This document shows, in pieces, positions 46,700 to 55,165 of a stretch of DNA of 64,000 nt. Where the stretch lies: the NCBI RefSeq assembly GCF_042788235.1, contig NZ_JBHZOL010000021.1:186001-250000 (forward strand). Direction: 5' to 3'. Origin of the DNA: Sphaerothrix epifaneia. Lineage in GTDB: Bacteria > Cyanobacteriota > Cyanobacteriia > Phormidesmidales > Phormidesmidaceae. The position numbers and the translations under genes are program-made. Below the pieces are notes generated by a model, which saw nothing but the letters and a program-made list of their open reading frames with translations, was not told the DNA's origin and did not search any database. Each line of letters starts with the position of its first letter. Within the stretch, counting starts at the first letter, position 1.

Positions 46700-47812
46700 A
46701 TGAGCAAAATCAAACGGATTGGAATTCTCACCAGTGGGGGAGACTGTGCCGGGTTGAACGCCGCCATTCGCGCAGTTACCCACCGAGCTATTGGCACTTA
46801 CGACTGGGAAGTGTTTGGCATCTGCCGCGCTACTCACGGGTTAATGCACCGCCCACCGGAGTACATTCAATTTGGCCTTTCAGATACTTACCCGCTGCTA
46901 ACGCTAGGCGGCACTATTTTAGGCACCACCAACAAAGGCAATCCTTTTGCTTATCCCATGCCGGATGGTAGTCTGCGCGATCGCTCTGAAGAAATCATTG
47001 CAGGCTACCACCAGATGAATTTGGATGCGCTAATTGGCATCGGTGGAGATGGCAGTTTGGCGATTTTGCGTCAGCTAGCCCAGCAGGGTGGGATCAATTT
47101 GGTGGCTATTCCCAAAACGATTGACAACGACCTTGGCAGTACCGAACGCTCTGTCGGCTTTGATACGGCTGTTAACATCGCCACAGAAGCCCTCGATCGC
47201 CTGCATTTTACCGCTGCTAGCCACTCGCGGGTGATGATTTTAGAAGTGATGGGGCGCGATGCAGGGCATATTGCCCTTAACGCTGGCATTGCAGGGGGTG
47301 CCGATATTATTTTGATCCCCGAAATTGCCTATACGATTGACAATGTTTGTCAGGCAATTGAACAGTTGCACCAACGTGGGCGCAATTTTGCGCTGATGGT
47401 GGTCGCTGAATCAGTCTGTGACGAAACGGGCTGCAAGGTGACCCAAACCAATCGCCTGGGGCAGTGTCGTCTAGGCGGCATTGGTCAATACTTAGCTGAT
47501 ACCATTTCTGATTGCAGCGGTGCCGAAACGCGGGTAACAGTTTTGGGGCATGTGCAGCGGGGTGGGGTGCCGTCTCCGTTAGATCGGGTGCTGGCTAGCG
47601 CTTTTGGGGTAGCCGCAGTCGATTTGATTGCCGAAGGCAAGTTTGACCATATGGTGAGCTGGTACGATCGCGATGTCATTAGCGTGCCGATTGCTGAGGC
47701 GATCGCTCAGTACCGCGCTGTCGATCCAGACGACATTCTGGTTAGAACGGCGCGCTCGATTGGTATTTGTTTTGGGGATCACGCCGTCAAGCTAGATGCA
47801 GCTAGACGTTAG
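46700..47812 (+). CDS. pfkA: 6-phosphofructokinase
   Basis: A 370-residue group A phosphofructokinase. Visible: GILTSGGDCAGLNAAI at residues 8-23, GIGGDGSLAIL (Gly118 at the position that marks ATP use), and PKTIDNDLGSTERSVGFDTA. Lys139 in PKTIDND is the residue usual in PPi-dependent enzymes, where many ATP enzymes have Gly. The Gly/Lys mix is known in some ATP-dependent bacterial PFKs. Next: MEVMGRDAGHIAL-like (LEVMGRDAGHIALNAGIAGG) and LGHVQRGGVPSPLDR. It is divergent from fbp, which catalyses the opposite net step, and its stop overlaps dacB's by 4 bp. Phosphoryl donor: ATP likely. Confidence 0.92.
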   Translation: MSKIKRIGILTSGGDCAGLNAAIRAVTHRAIGTYDWEVFGICRATHGLMHRPPEYIQFGLSDTYPLLTLGGTILGTTNKGNPFAYPMPDGSLRDRSEEIIAGYHQMNLDALIGIGGDGSLAILRQLAQQGGINLVAIPKTIDNDLGSTERSVGFDTAVNIATEALDRLHFTAASHSRVMILEVMGRDAGHIALNAGIAGGADIILIPEIAYTIDNVCQAIEQLHQRGRNFALMVVAESVCDETGCKVTQTNRLGQCRLGGIGQYLADTISDCSGAETRVTVLGHVQRGGVPSPLDRVLASAFGVAAVDLIAEGKFDHMVSWYDRDVISVPIAEAIAQYRAVDPDDILVRTARSIGICFGDHAVKLDAARR

Positions 47813-49224
47813 TTCCCGGCGACAAATGCCTGATTGCGTTGGGGATTGCCCAATTGATAGAGCGGTTGATCAAAATCAACGCTGGGCTGAAGGCGATCGG
47901 AAACGGTCGTAGGGCTACCCCAATGCTGCTGCATCGCTTTAAGCAAGTTATCCTGCCCTTGGCGTAGCCCCTCTAAATTGCCGCCCTGATTGAGAATGGC
48001 AAACCACACCAAAGCGCGATCGCGGGTAGGAAACACCCCGGCTAAGGAACTGACGGTCGCTAAGCTACCTGTTTTCAAAGCGGCGTGGGCAGGTAAATCT
48101 CGGTAGGCTAAAGTGCCCGTATCGCGACCCGCCACGGGCAAAACATCGGCAATGGTATAGCCTTCTGCTTGCAGCATCCGCTCTAGCGTGGTCAGCATCG
48201 CCACCACCATGCGCGGTGAGATCTGATTTTCTACGCCTAATCCTGACCCATTGACCAACTGAATTTCGTTGGCTGGAACCCTTGTCTTTTCAGCTACCTT
48301 CGCCATCACAACAGCAGCCCCTCCAGCCAGATCAGCCATCTGCTCAGCCATGACATTGTTGCTGTAGATATTCATCGCTTTGAGAATAGCCACCAGCGGC
48401 AAAGACTGATGCTGTACGACCCAAGCCGATACTTGGCCAACCGCATCGAGGGGCTGTACTTGAATGCCGCCTTGAATCGACACCTGGGGGTGAGGGGTAT
48501 TGGGGGGTAGAGCTTGATACTGGCTCTCAATTTCGGACGACCAGCGCTGCGCGTCGATCGCCTGCTCTAGCAGCTCACCAGCGCGGTACGGGTCTGCTTC
48601 AAAGTTCATGGTAAAGTCGCCCAAAACAATGAGATCGCCTTCTACCGTTGAAATGCCAGCCGCCTGTAAGGCGTTGCCTAAAGCGATCGCCTCTTCCCAG
48701 ACAAAAAAGGGATCGCTGCCGCTACGCACGACTAAATTACCGCTGACGACGCCATTTTCAATCGGGCCAGTGACCCCCACCAGCGTTTCAAAGCGATGAT
48801 CGGGTCGCCAGGTGGAGAGAGCCGCCAGCGTTGTGGCAATTTTGGTTAATGAAGCGGCCGGTAGGGGCGTGGTTGCTTGGTGGTAGGTTTCGGTGGTACT
48901 GCCAGTAAAAAAGAACAAACCTTGGGTATTCGCCCCTAGCCCCTGGTTGGCTAAATTTGCCAGATATTGTTGGGCGATCGCCGAGGCGGCGGGATCAGGT
49001 TCAAACAGTTGGGCAACCCAGGGAGACCGCCACTGCACCGCTAACTCAATGGTGTCCAGGTTAGAGGCGACTAGCGGCTGACTTTGGCTCCCCCCCATCA
49101 CAAAGGAAAGCAGGCCCATCCCCATCATTGGTAACAACCCCATCATGGATACACTCACCCAGAGAACAGACGTTTTACCTGGTAAAGATACACTAGAACT
49201 GTGAGTTTCAACCGCCCAGTTCAT
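47809..49224 (-). CDS. dacB: D-alanyl-D-alanine carboxypeptidase/endopeptidase (PBP4, S13)
   Basis: A 471-residue penicillin-binding protein of the S13 family. Active-site motifs: SLTK (SxxK) in LPAASLTKIATTL, SNN in YSNNVMAEQMADL, and KTGSL in HAALKTGSLATVSS. An N-terminal hydrophobic segment (about 20-45) serves as signal peptide or anchor. The enzyme trims D-Ala from peptidoglycan stem peptides in the periplasm. Its ATG at 49222-49224 overlaps the ATG of the divergent CCB gene (shared CATG), and no alternative start retains a sensible signal peptide. Its stop overlaps that of pfkA by 4 bp. Confidence 0.9.
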   Translation of the reverse strand: MNWAVETHSSSVSLPGKTSVLWVSVSMMGLLPMMGMGLLSFVMGGSQSQPLVASNLDTIELAVQWRSPWVAQLFEPDPAASAIAQQYLANLANQGLGANTQGLFFFTGSTTETYHQATTPLPAASLTKIATTLAALSTWRPDHRFETLVGVTGPIENGVVSGNLVVRSGSDPFFVWEEAIALGNALQAAGISTVEGDLIVLGDFTMNFEADPYRAGELLEQAIDAQRWSSEIESQYQALPPNTPHPQVSIQGGIQVQPLDAVGQVSAWVVQHQSLPLVAILKAMNIYSNNVMAEQMADLAGGAAVVMAKVAEKTRVPANEIQLVNGSGLGVENQISPRMVVAMLTTLERMLQAEGYTIADVLPVAGRDTGTLAYRDLPAHAALKTGSLATVSSLAGVFPTRDRALVWFAILNQGGNLEGLRQGQDNLLKAMQQHWGSPTTVSDRLQPSVDFDQPLYQLGNPQRNQAFVAGN

Positions 49225-49891
49225 GGCAAAGCCGGATCAAACCCTAGTCCTGCGCCGTCTTCCTATTGTAGTCGGTGCGATCGCCGGAACCCTGCTAATG
49301 GTCAACCGCTTGGCAACGCCCGTGCTGACTGACTCACAAGCGCGATCGGATGCCTTAGGCGTCATTATTAGCGCCGTTTTGATTCTAACGGGGCTGTTAT
49401 GGCAGCAAATTCAGCCCAAGCCCCCCGAAGCGGTAGAACTGGTGGGTGAATCTGGCTTTGAGCTAGGCAAAGACCTGCCGGAAGTTGTGCAGACAGAACT
49501 GGCCTGGGCTTCTCATCTTTTGCTAACTAACACCGTTACGCGATCGGTGGTTGCTTACTATCAAGGCCAGGTAATTATGCGCCGTGGCACTTTAGGCCCG
49601 GTGGCAGAGGTGAAGCCCGGAGCCATTTTGCAGCGGGTGCTGGCTAAACAAGCTCCGGTCTACCTGGTTAGCCTCAAAATTTACCCCGGTCGGGTCGAAT
49701 TTGACTACCTACCCGAAAACACGCAAGGCGTGATCTGTCAGCCGATGGGCAACGGCGGGGCGCTCATTTTAGCAGCCAATGCCCCTCGCAGCTACACCCA
49801 GCAAGACGAAACCTGGATTGCGGGCATTGCCGATAAGCTGGGCAATACCCTAGATCAGGCGATCGCGCCCTCTGCTTCAACCCCGTCTTAA
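49223..49891 (+). CDS. Cofactor assembly of complex C subunit B (CCB2/CCB4-like)
   Basis: A 222-residue membrane protein of the CCB2/CCB4 family, which helps attach the c-type heme (ci) to cytochrome b6 in the thylakoid. Two hydrophobic segments lie at about 12-28 (LPIVVGAIAGTLLMVNR) and 44-60 (ALGVIISAVLILTGLLW). The C-terminal domain has VVAYYQGQVIMRRGTL and PVYLVSLKIYPGRVEFDYLP, typical of the family. Length fits. It starts within the first codon of dacB on the opposite strand. Confidence 0.8.
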   Translation: MAKPDQTLVLRRLPIVVGAIAGTLLMVNRLATPVLTDSQARSDALGVIISAVLILTGLLWQQIQPKPPEAVELVGESGFELGKDLPEVVQTELAWASHLLLTNTVTRSVVAYYQGQVIMRRGTLGPVAEVKPGAILQRVLAKQAPVYLVSLKIYPGRVEFDYLPENTQGVICQPMGNGGALILAANAPRSYTQQDETWIAGIADKLGNTLDQAIAPSASTPS

Positions 49892-49916
49892 CCGCCAGCG
49901 CGATCATCAAGCTGGG

Positions 49917-50549
49917 CTAGTCAAACAGCCCTACCTGGCCGCGATATCCGGTAAACAGGCGACTGCCATCAGGAAAAATATGAACTTCCATTTGATCGCT
50001 CGCCCAGTTAATAGCGTTTTTAAGCGCTGGGTTGAAGACATGAACCCGCTGATTTTGGGAAGACACAGGAGAGGTCGCCTCGTGAATGGCTAGCGATTCT
50101 ACATAGGGGCCATCTACTAAAATATCGAGCTGCGCTAACAAAGCCTGAGAGCCGACAGGGGCTGATTCTGCCTGTAACTGTTCCCAGGTAAACCCTGAAA
50201 AAGACATAACGCTTAACCCTTGCGCTTTCACCTGCCGAGCGACTTCAGCTAAGGCCACAGCTTGCCAAAAAGGTTCACCCCCCGAAAAGGTTACGCCCTG
50301 GTTGCGCGGTTCACGCAAAATGCGATTGACCAGAGCCTCAACAGAAATAATTTGGTTTGGGGCAAACGACCAAGACTGAGGATTAAAGCAGCCAGAACAC
50401 TGGCGGCAGCAACCCTGCACCCACACGACTGCCCGACAGTCTGGCCCGTTGACTTCAGATCGATCTACGTATCCCATCAGATTCAGGTGTTCTGGTAGTA
50501 TGGATGCCAAAGGGGAAAGCAGCGGCGATGCCGGGGGGAAAGCAGCCAT
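49917..50549 (-). CDS. Radical-SAM, NrdG-like activating protein
   Basis: A 210-residue 4Fe-4S single-cluster-domain protein. The cluster motif CxxxCxxC is CCRQCSGC in WVQGCCRQCSGCFNP. GVTFSGGEPFWQA supplies the SAM-binding GGE. VMSFSGFTWEQL and LDILVDGPYVE resemble anaerobic ribonucleotide reductase activase (NrdG). No ribonucleotide reductase gene is adjacent, so it may activate another partner. Many cyanobacteria have such a gene of unknown target. The true start may be Met25 (MGYVDRSEVNGPD). It ends the likely hemF-ho-NMO transcription unit, 23 bp after the nitronate monooxygenase gene. Confidence 0.8.
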   Translation of the reverse strand: MAAFPPASPLLSPLASILPEHLNLMGYVDRSEVNGPDCRAVVWVQGCCRQCSGCFNPQSWSFAPNQIISVEALVNRILREPRNQGVTFSGGEPFWQAVALAEVARQVKAQGLSVMSFSGFTWEQLQAESAPVGSQALLAQLDILVDGPYVESLAIHEATSPVSSQNQRVHVFNPALKNAINWASDQMEVHIFPDGSRLFTGYRGQVGLFD

Positions 50550-50572
50550 GATATTTAGCCTCCTTTCTTGAT

Positions 50573-51679
50573 CTACATAGCGTCAGCGGTTAGTTCAGCC
50601 ATCAGTTCAGCCACAGACACGATTTTCTCGGCGCGGCCAGCATTGCTACCCGCAAAAACCAGCCCTGTTTCTACCTCGCCGCGAGCCGCGCGGTCTAAGG
50701 CTTTGAGGATGCAGTAGGTTTCTCGCCGATCGCGAAATTTACACACCTGCAAACAGTTCGCCAGACACAGTCCTTTCGGATTGGGTGTGCCTGTAGACAA
50801 AACCGTATCGGCAAACGCGTTCCGTAGGGCGCGACCGGGCAGCCCAACTGGACTGGGTACCAAAACCACATCTTCAGGCTCAGCCTGGAGATGAAATTCT
50901 TTGTAGCGAATATCGGCGTCACATTCGTCAGTGGTGATAAAGCGAGTGCCGATTTGAACACCGCTGGCTCCTAACGCCAGGGCGCGTTCAATATCAGATC
51001 GATCCCAAATGCCGCCTGCTGCAATTACGGGGATATCGGCTTCTAAATCGTCGTGCAGGTAAGCCAATAAAGCCGGAATAACAGAGGCGATCGCCACCTC
51101 AGGCTGCCCTAGGGTTTCAACTTTTGCCCCCAAATGTCCACCTGCAAAGTGGGGATCTTCGACGATAAAAGCATCGGGTAAACGGCCATAGCTTTTTTGC
51201 CATTTGCGGCAAATCAGTTGAGCAGCGCGGCTGCTAGAGACAATCGGCACTAGCGCTACATCAGGTGTGGCCTGGGTTAGTTGGGGAAGGTTGAGGGGCA
51301 AGCCCGCCCCCGAAATAATGAGATTGGCTCCGTGGTGAGCCGCTGTTTGCACCAGGGTTTCATAATCACGAGCCGCCACCATAATATTGACAGCCAAAAT
51401 GCCGTCGGGGCTGAAAAAGCGAGCTTTATTAAGTTCGTCAATTAGGGCTAGCCGATTGGCTTCGGCAAACTGAATTTGTCGCTGTTTAGGGTTGGTGGCG
51501 GTCGGGTCGAAATAGGGCGAATTCATGCCCAAGCCAACCGCCGAAATAGTGCCAATGCCGCCTGAGTTGGCGACGGCAGCCGCCAGGTTAGCACCTGAAA
51601 TACGAATCCCCATGCCTCCCTGGATGATGGGGTACTGAGCGAGGTGCTGACCAATTTTTAAGGGACTGAGTGCTGTCAT
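50573..51679 (-). CDS. Nitronate monooxygenase-family flavoprotein
   Basis: A 368-residue TIM-barrel FMN enzyme (2-nitropropane dioxygenase family). Visible: PIIQGGMGIRISGANLAAAV near the N-terminus, ANLIISGAGLPLNLP, VEDPHFAGGHLG, IPVIAAGGIWDRSDI and GASGVQIGTRF, the phosphate-binding end of the barrel. The C-terminal Cys-rich patch (GLCLANCLQVC) is seen in a subset of the family. Natural substrate unknown. Upstream on the same strand lies the heme oxygenase gene (144 bp). Confidence 0.85.
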   Translation of the reverse strand: MTALSPLKIGQHLAQYPIIQGGMGIRISGANLAAAVANSGGIGTISAVGLGMNSPYFDPTATNPKQRQIQFAEANRLALIDELNKARFFSPDGILAVNIMVAARDYETLVQTAAHHGANLIISGAGLPLNLPQLTQATPDVALVPIVSSSRAAQLICRKWQKSYGRLPDAFIVEDPHFAGGHLGAKVETLGQPEVAIASVIPALLAYLHDDLEADIPVIAAGGIWDRSDIERALALGASGVQIGTRFITTDECDADIRYKEFHLQAEPEDVVLVPSPVGLPGRALRNAFADTVLSTGTPNPKGLCLANCLQVCKFRDRRETYCILKALDRAARGEVETGLVFAGSNAGRAEKIVSVAELMAELTADAM

Positions 51680-51822
51680 AGGGTAAGCGTTAACCTATCA
51701 AAAAGAAAAGTGAAGAATAAAGCGGCAGATGCAGAAAATCCCCTGGACGGGGATGAGAGGAGATCCATTCTGGAGCCTTAACAAAAACTGTGGGGCGAAA
51801 CGGAGACGCTAAAAATTAGCCC

Positions 51823-52575
51823 CTATTCCGCTGAAACCAACACCGCCGAGGTGGGATCAGGATGCGGCTCGGTGTGACCCGGTTGCGGTTGCTGCATGAT
51901 TTGCTCAAACGTGCGATCGCCAATGGCTGTTCTGACTTGGTCTGTTAGCGATTGCAGCAGATTGCGATTGAGCCAAAAAGCATGATTCGCTTCATCGACA
52001 ATGGCTTGAGCTAGGTCTGCCTCTAGCGGTAACTGGTCGAGCACATCGCGATACTTGGCCTTAAAGGCTCGCTGCGCCTCGACGGTCGGTATTTGAGCAA
52101 ACTCATGCAAACCAGTACCGCGATCGCTGGGTAGCTGCATAGCCGCCCGCGCAATTTTTTTCAGCCCTTGGCCGCCGGAGAGATCGCCCATATAGCGCAC
52201 ATAGGCATGGGCAACCAGCAAGGCCGGATTTTTCAACGAAACTTCGCGAATGCGGGCGACGTATGCTTCTCCTGCGGCAGCAGGAACCACTTGGTTACGC
52301 CAGTTTTCGCCGTAGTAATAAGCCAAATCGTCTTCTAAATTGGCAGTACGCAACAGTTCTGGAAAATACAAAGGCCCAGCGATCGCATCTGCCCGGTGCC
52401 GCAACATTTCAACTTCTAACGTGCGGTAAACGAAATACAGATTAGCCAGTAGCTGACGGAAAGCAGATTTGACGACCCTGCCTTGCAAAAAGCATTTCAT
52501 AAAAGCAGTATTTTCTGCCAGCGTATGGGAGGCTTGCGTTCCTGCCCGAAGCTGGGCGGACAACGGATACATCAT
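51823..52575 (-). CDS. ho: Heme oxygenase
   Basis: A 250-residue biliverdin-forming heme oxygenase of plant/cyanobacterial type. The heme-ligand His is in AGTQASHTLAENTAF (His18 counted from Met1), and the distal helix is MGDLSGGQGLKKIA. It opens heme with O2 and reduced ferredoxin for phycobilin and phytochrome chromophores. Whether it is HO1 or the micro-oxic HO2 cannot be decided from sequence. It follows hemF by 68 bp, so the two may be cotranscribed. The start could be the second Met. Confidence 0.93.
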   Translation of the reverse strand: MMYPLSAQLRAGTQASHTLAENTAFMKCFLQGRVVKSAFRQLLANLYFVYRTLEVEMLRHRADAIAGPLYFPELLRTANLEDDLAYYYGENWRNQVVPAAAGEAYVARIREVSLKNPALLVAHAYVRYMGDLSGGQGLKKIARAAMQLPSDRGTGLHEFAQIPTVEAQRAFKAKYRDVLDQLPLEADLAQAIVDEANHAFWLNRNLLQSLTDQVRTAIGDRTFEQIMQQPQPGHTEPHPDPTSAVLVSAE

Positions 52576-52643
52576 GTTTTAAACCTGAGAAAATCAACGG
52601 CTTTGTGAAGCGGAAGTTTGAGCCACGCGTTTTTAGCGCAGTA

Positions 52644-53678
52644 CTAAAGCGCAGATTGCAACATCAACCAGTCTTGAGGTTTGAGATAGGTAGAATACAG
52701 TTCAGCTTCTGGGCTATTGGCAGCAGGGGTGTAGCCGTATTGCCAGCGAGCCAGCGGGGGTAAAGACATCAAAATTGATTCGGTACGACCATTGGTTTGC
52801 AAGCCAAACACCGTTCCTCGGTCATAGACCAAGTTAAATTCGACATAGCGACCGCGCCGATAAAGCTGAAAATTGCGTTCGCGATCGCCATAGGGTTGAT
52901 CCTGGTGTCGTTCCACAATCGGCACATAAGCGGGTAAAAAGGCATTGCCACAACTCTGCACAAAGGCAAACAACTCTTCCCAACTACGAGCCACTGGCCC
53001 AACGCGCTGACTATAGCGGCCAGCCACTCCGCCTAGGTCAGGCCCCGCATAGAGATGGCCGCGATAGTCTAAATAATCAAAGAAAATCCCTCCAATCCCC
53101 CGACTTTCTTGGCGGTGCTTGAGATAGAAGTACTCATCACACCAATGCTTAAAGGCCGGGTAAAACTCAGGATGATGAGCCTCACAGGCTTGCTTTATCA
53201 CAGAGTGAAAATGAATGACATCTTCCAGTCGAGGATAGTAGGGTGTTAAATCAACCCCACCCCCAAACCACCAAACCGGGCCAGCTTCAAAGTAGCGATA
53301 GTTGAGATGCACCGTCGGCACATAGGGGTTACGCGGATGCAGCACCATCGAAGTCCCCGTTGCATAAAAGTCATTCCCTGCTGCTTCAGGCCGCTGGCTT
53401 AAGATAGCCGGGGGTAGGGTATCTCCCCAAACCTCGGAAAAGTTGACCCCGCCCTGCTCAAAAACTCGCCCACCGCTAATGACTCGCGTACGACCGCCGC
53501 CGCCTTCGCTTCGCTGCCAGGGATCTTCTTGAAATTGAGCTTCGCCATCTAGCTGTTCTAAAGCCGCACAAATCTGATCTTGAAGCGTCTGCACATAGTG
53601 CTTAAATCGCTGACGGGCATTGGCGGGGGGCACCATTTGAGCCTCAAGCTGTTGAGGCGAGTTGCTTTGAAAACTCAT
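52644..53678 (-). CDS. hemF: Oxygen-dependent coproporphyrinogen III oxidase
   Basis: A 344-residue enzyme converting coproporphyrinogen III to protoporphyrinogen IX with O2. Visible: GGRTRVISGGRVFEQGGVNFS, NPYVPTVHLNYRYFE, WWFGGGVDLTPYY and RGIGGIFFDYLD, RGRYVEFNLVYDRGT. All match the HemF family in order and spacing. Function feeds both heme and chlorophyll. Divergent from acsF across 411 bp and upstream of heme oxygenase. Confidence 0.97.
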   Translation of the reverse strand: MSFQSNSPQQLEAQMVPPANARQRFKHYVQTLQDQICAALEQLDGEAQFQEDPWQRSEGGGGRTRVISGGRVFEQGGVNFSEVWGDTLPPAILSQRPEAAGNDFYATGTSMVLHPRNPYVPTVHLNYRYFEAGPVWWFGGGVDLTPYYPRLEDVIHFHSVIKQACEAHHPEFYPAFKHWCDEYFYLKHRQESRGIGGIFFDYLDYRGHLYAGPDLGGVAGRYSQRVGPVARSWEELFAFVQSCGNAFLPAYVPIVERHQDQPYGDRERNFQLYRRGRYVEFNLVYDRGTVFGLQTNGRTESILMSLPPLARWQYGYTPAANSPEAELYSTYLKPQDWLMLQSAL

Positions 53679-54089
53679 AGGGAATCTTACTGAGTCGGAT
53701 AAAATTTACATTCATCACCATATAGCGATTAAACGATTTAAGCAATTCTCGTTTCAAAACTTCACACACGGGTTTGGTGGGGTTTGGCTATCGGTGGCGT
53801 TTGCTGACAGCAGGCAGGCGGCCTTGATCGCTAGCGGCTCAAGGCTGAGGGCAAAAGGAAAGTCCTTTTGTTAGAGGCTTTCAGCCAGCGAAGTGGGGCA
53901 ACGTTTGTCGCTACGGCTATAGCTGTAAAAGCGGATCGGCGTCAGGGGTGCGCTGCCCCAGCCCAAATCAACAACTTTGGGTAGTCGTCTAAGGTGAGTG
54001 AAAAAATGTAAAGGCTGCAAGGATGGCCGCAACTCATACTATTCTTTTTATAGCTATTTAGTGATTAAGACTTTTGGAGCGAAATTTAT
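53679..54089. other. Divergent hemF/acsF control region
   Basis: 411 bases that contain copy 5 of the interspersed repeat (53841-53926). A 12-codon frame (54023-54061) lies ahead of acsF but is too short to support. A ribosome-binding site TTGGAGC precedes the acsF ATG at 54090. Confidence 0.5.
53841..53926 (+). repeat. Interspersed intergenic repeat, copy 5
   Basis: AAGGCTGAGGGCAAAAGGAA, AGTCCTTTTG, GAGGCTTTCAGCC, then TGTCGCTACGGCTATAGCTGT. The A/T stem AAAAGG-AAAGT-CCTTTT is conserved as a short hairpin. Confidence 0.65.
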
Positions 54090-55151
54090 ATGGTAAATAC
54101 CGTCTCATCCCCCGCCCCCCGTTCTAAAGTTGAAGTTGCCGAGAACTTACTCACCCCCCGTTTTTACACAACAGATTTTGAAAAGGCGGCTAGCTTAGAT
54201 CTTTCGGCTGGCGAGGTCGATTTACAAGCGATGCTGGTGGAAATGCGGGCTGATTACAATCGCCATCACTTTGTCCGCGATCAGGGGTTTAAGCAGGGCT
54301 GGGAGCATATTCAGGGGGAAGAACGGCAAGCTTTTGTAGACTATCTGGAGCGATCTTGTGTTTCGGAGTTTTCTGGCTTTTTGCTGTTTAAAGAACTGTC
54401 ACGCAAGCTGAAAAAGCGCAGCCCGATTCTGGCAGAAATTTTTTCGCTGATGGCGCGTGATGAGGCGCGTCATGCCGGATTTCTGAATAAAGCGATGTCA
54501 GATTTTAATCTTTCGCTGGATCTGGCTAAGCTCACCCAAAACCGTACCTATACGTTCTTTCCGATTGAGTGGATTATTTATGCGGTTTACCTTTCAGAGA
54601 AAATTGGTTACTGGCGCTATATCCTGATCTATCGCCATCTAGAGCAACACCCCGAACATCGCTTTTATCCGCTGTTCAACTATTTTGAAAGCTGGTGTCA
54701 GGATGAAAATCGTCACGGCGATATTTTCAAAGCGCTATTGCGATCGCAGCCTCAAATGTGGCAAACCTGGCAGTCTCGCCTTTGGAGCCGTTTCTTTTTG
54801 CTTTCTGTGTTTGCTACGCATACACTAACGGTGCATGAACGCGCCAAGTTTTATGACATGCTGGGCTTAGAGGCTACTCAGTTTGACGCTGAGGTTATTC
54901 GCCAAACCAACGACACCTCTGCTAGAGCATTTCCGGTCATTCTCAACGTCGATCATCCTGACTTTTTCAAGCGGCTCGATCGCTGTTCCGAGCGTAATCT
55001 GAAGCTCAAAGAAATTGACCAAAGCAAAGCCCCTAAAGCTTGGAAGCTGTTACGCAAAATTCCGCTAGTGGCTGGCATTGTTGGCGATTTAGTCAGGCTC
55101 TATTTAATTAAGCCGATCGATGCTGAAGCCTTACGTGGAACCGTGCGCTAA
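54090..55151 (+). CDS. acsF: Mg-protoporphyrin IX monomethyl ester oxidative cyclase
   Basis: A 353-residue diiron oxygenase making the fifth ring of chlorophyll. Iron ligands: Glu in SEFSGFLLFKEL, the DEARHAGF motif (Asp-Glu-x-Arg-His) in SLMARDEARHAGFLNKAM, and a second QDENRHGDIFKALL. Full-length and typical (about 350-360 residues). The N-terminal tail starts MVNTVSSPAP. It is an O2-dependent enzyme divergent from hemF and heme oxygenase, which also need O2. Confidence 0.96.
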   Translation: MVNTVSSPAPRSKVEVAENLLTPRFYTTDFEKAASLDLSAGEVDLQAMLVEMRADYNRHHFVRDQGFKQGWEHIQGEERQAFVDYLERSCVSEFSGFLLFKELSRKLKKRSPILAEIFSLMARDEARHAGFLNKAMSDFNLSLDLAKLTQNRTYTFFPIEWIIYAVYLSEKIGYWRYILIYRHLEQHPEHRFYPLFNYFESWCQDENRHGDIFKALLRSQPQMWQTWQSRLWSRFFLLSVFATHTLTVHERAKFYDMLGLEATQFDAEVIRQTNDTSARAFPVILNVDHPDFFKRLDRCSERNLKLKEIDQSKAPKAWKLLRKIPLVAGIVGDLVRLYLIKPIDAEALRGTVR

Positions 55152-55165
55152 GGCCGGATAGCTGC

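Noticed and set aside
54023..54061. 12-codon frame upstream of acsF as a leader peptide
   Set aside because: Too short, with no regulatory codons or attenuator hairpin visible.
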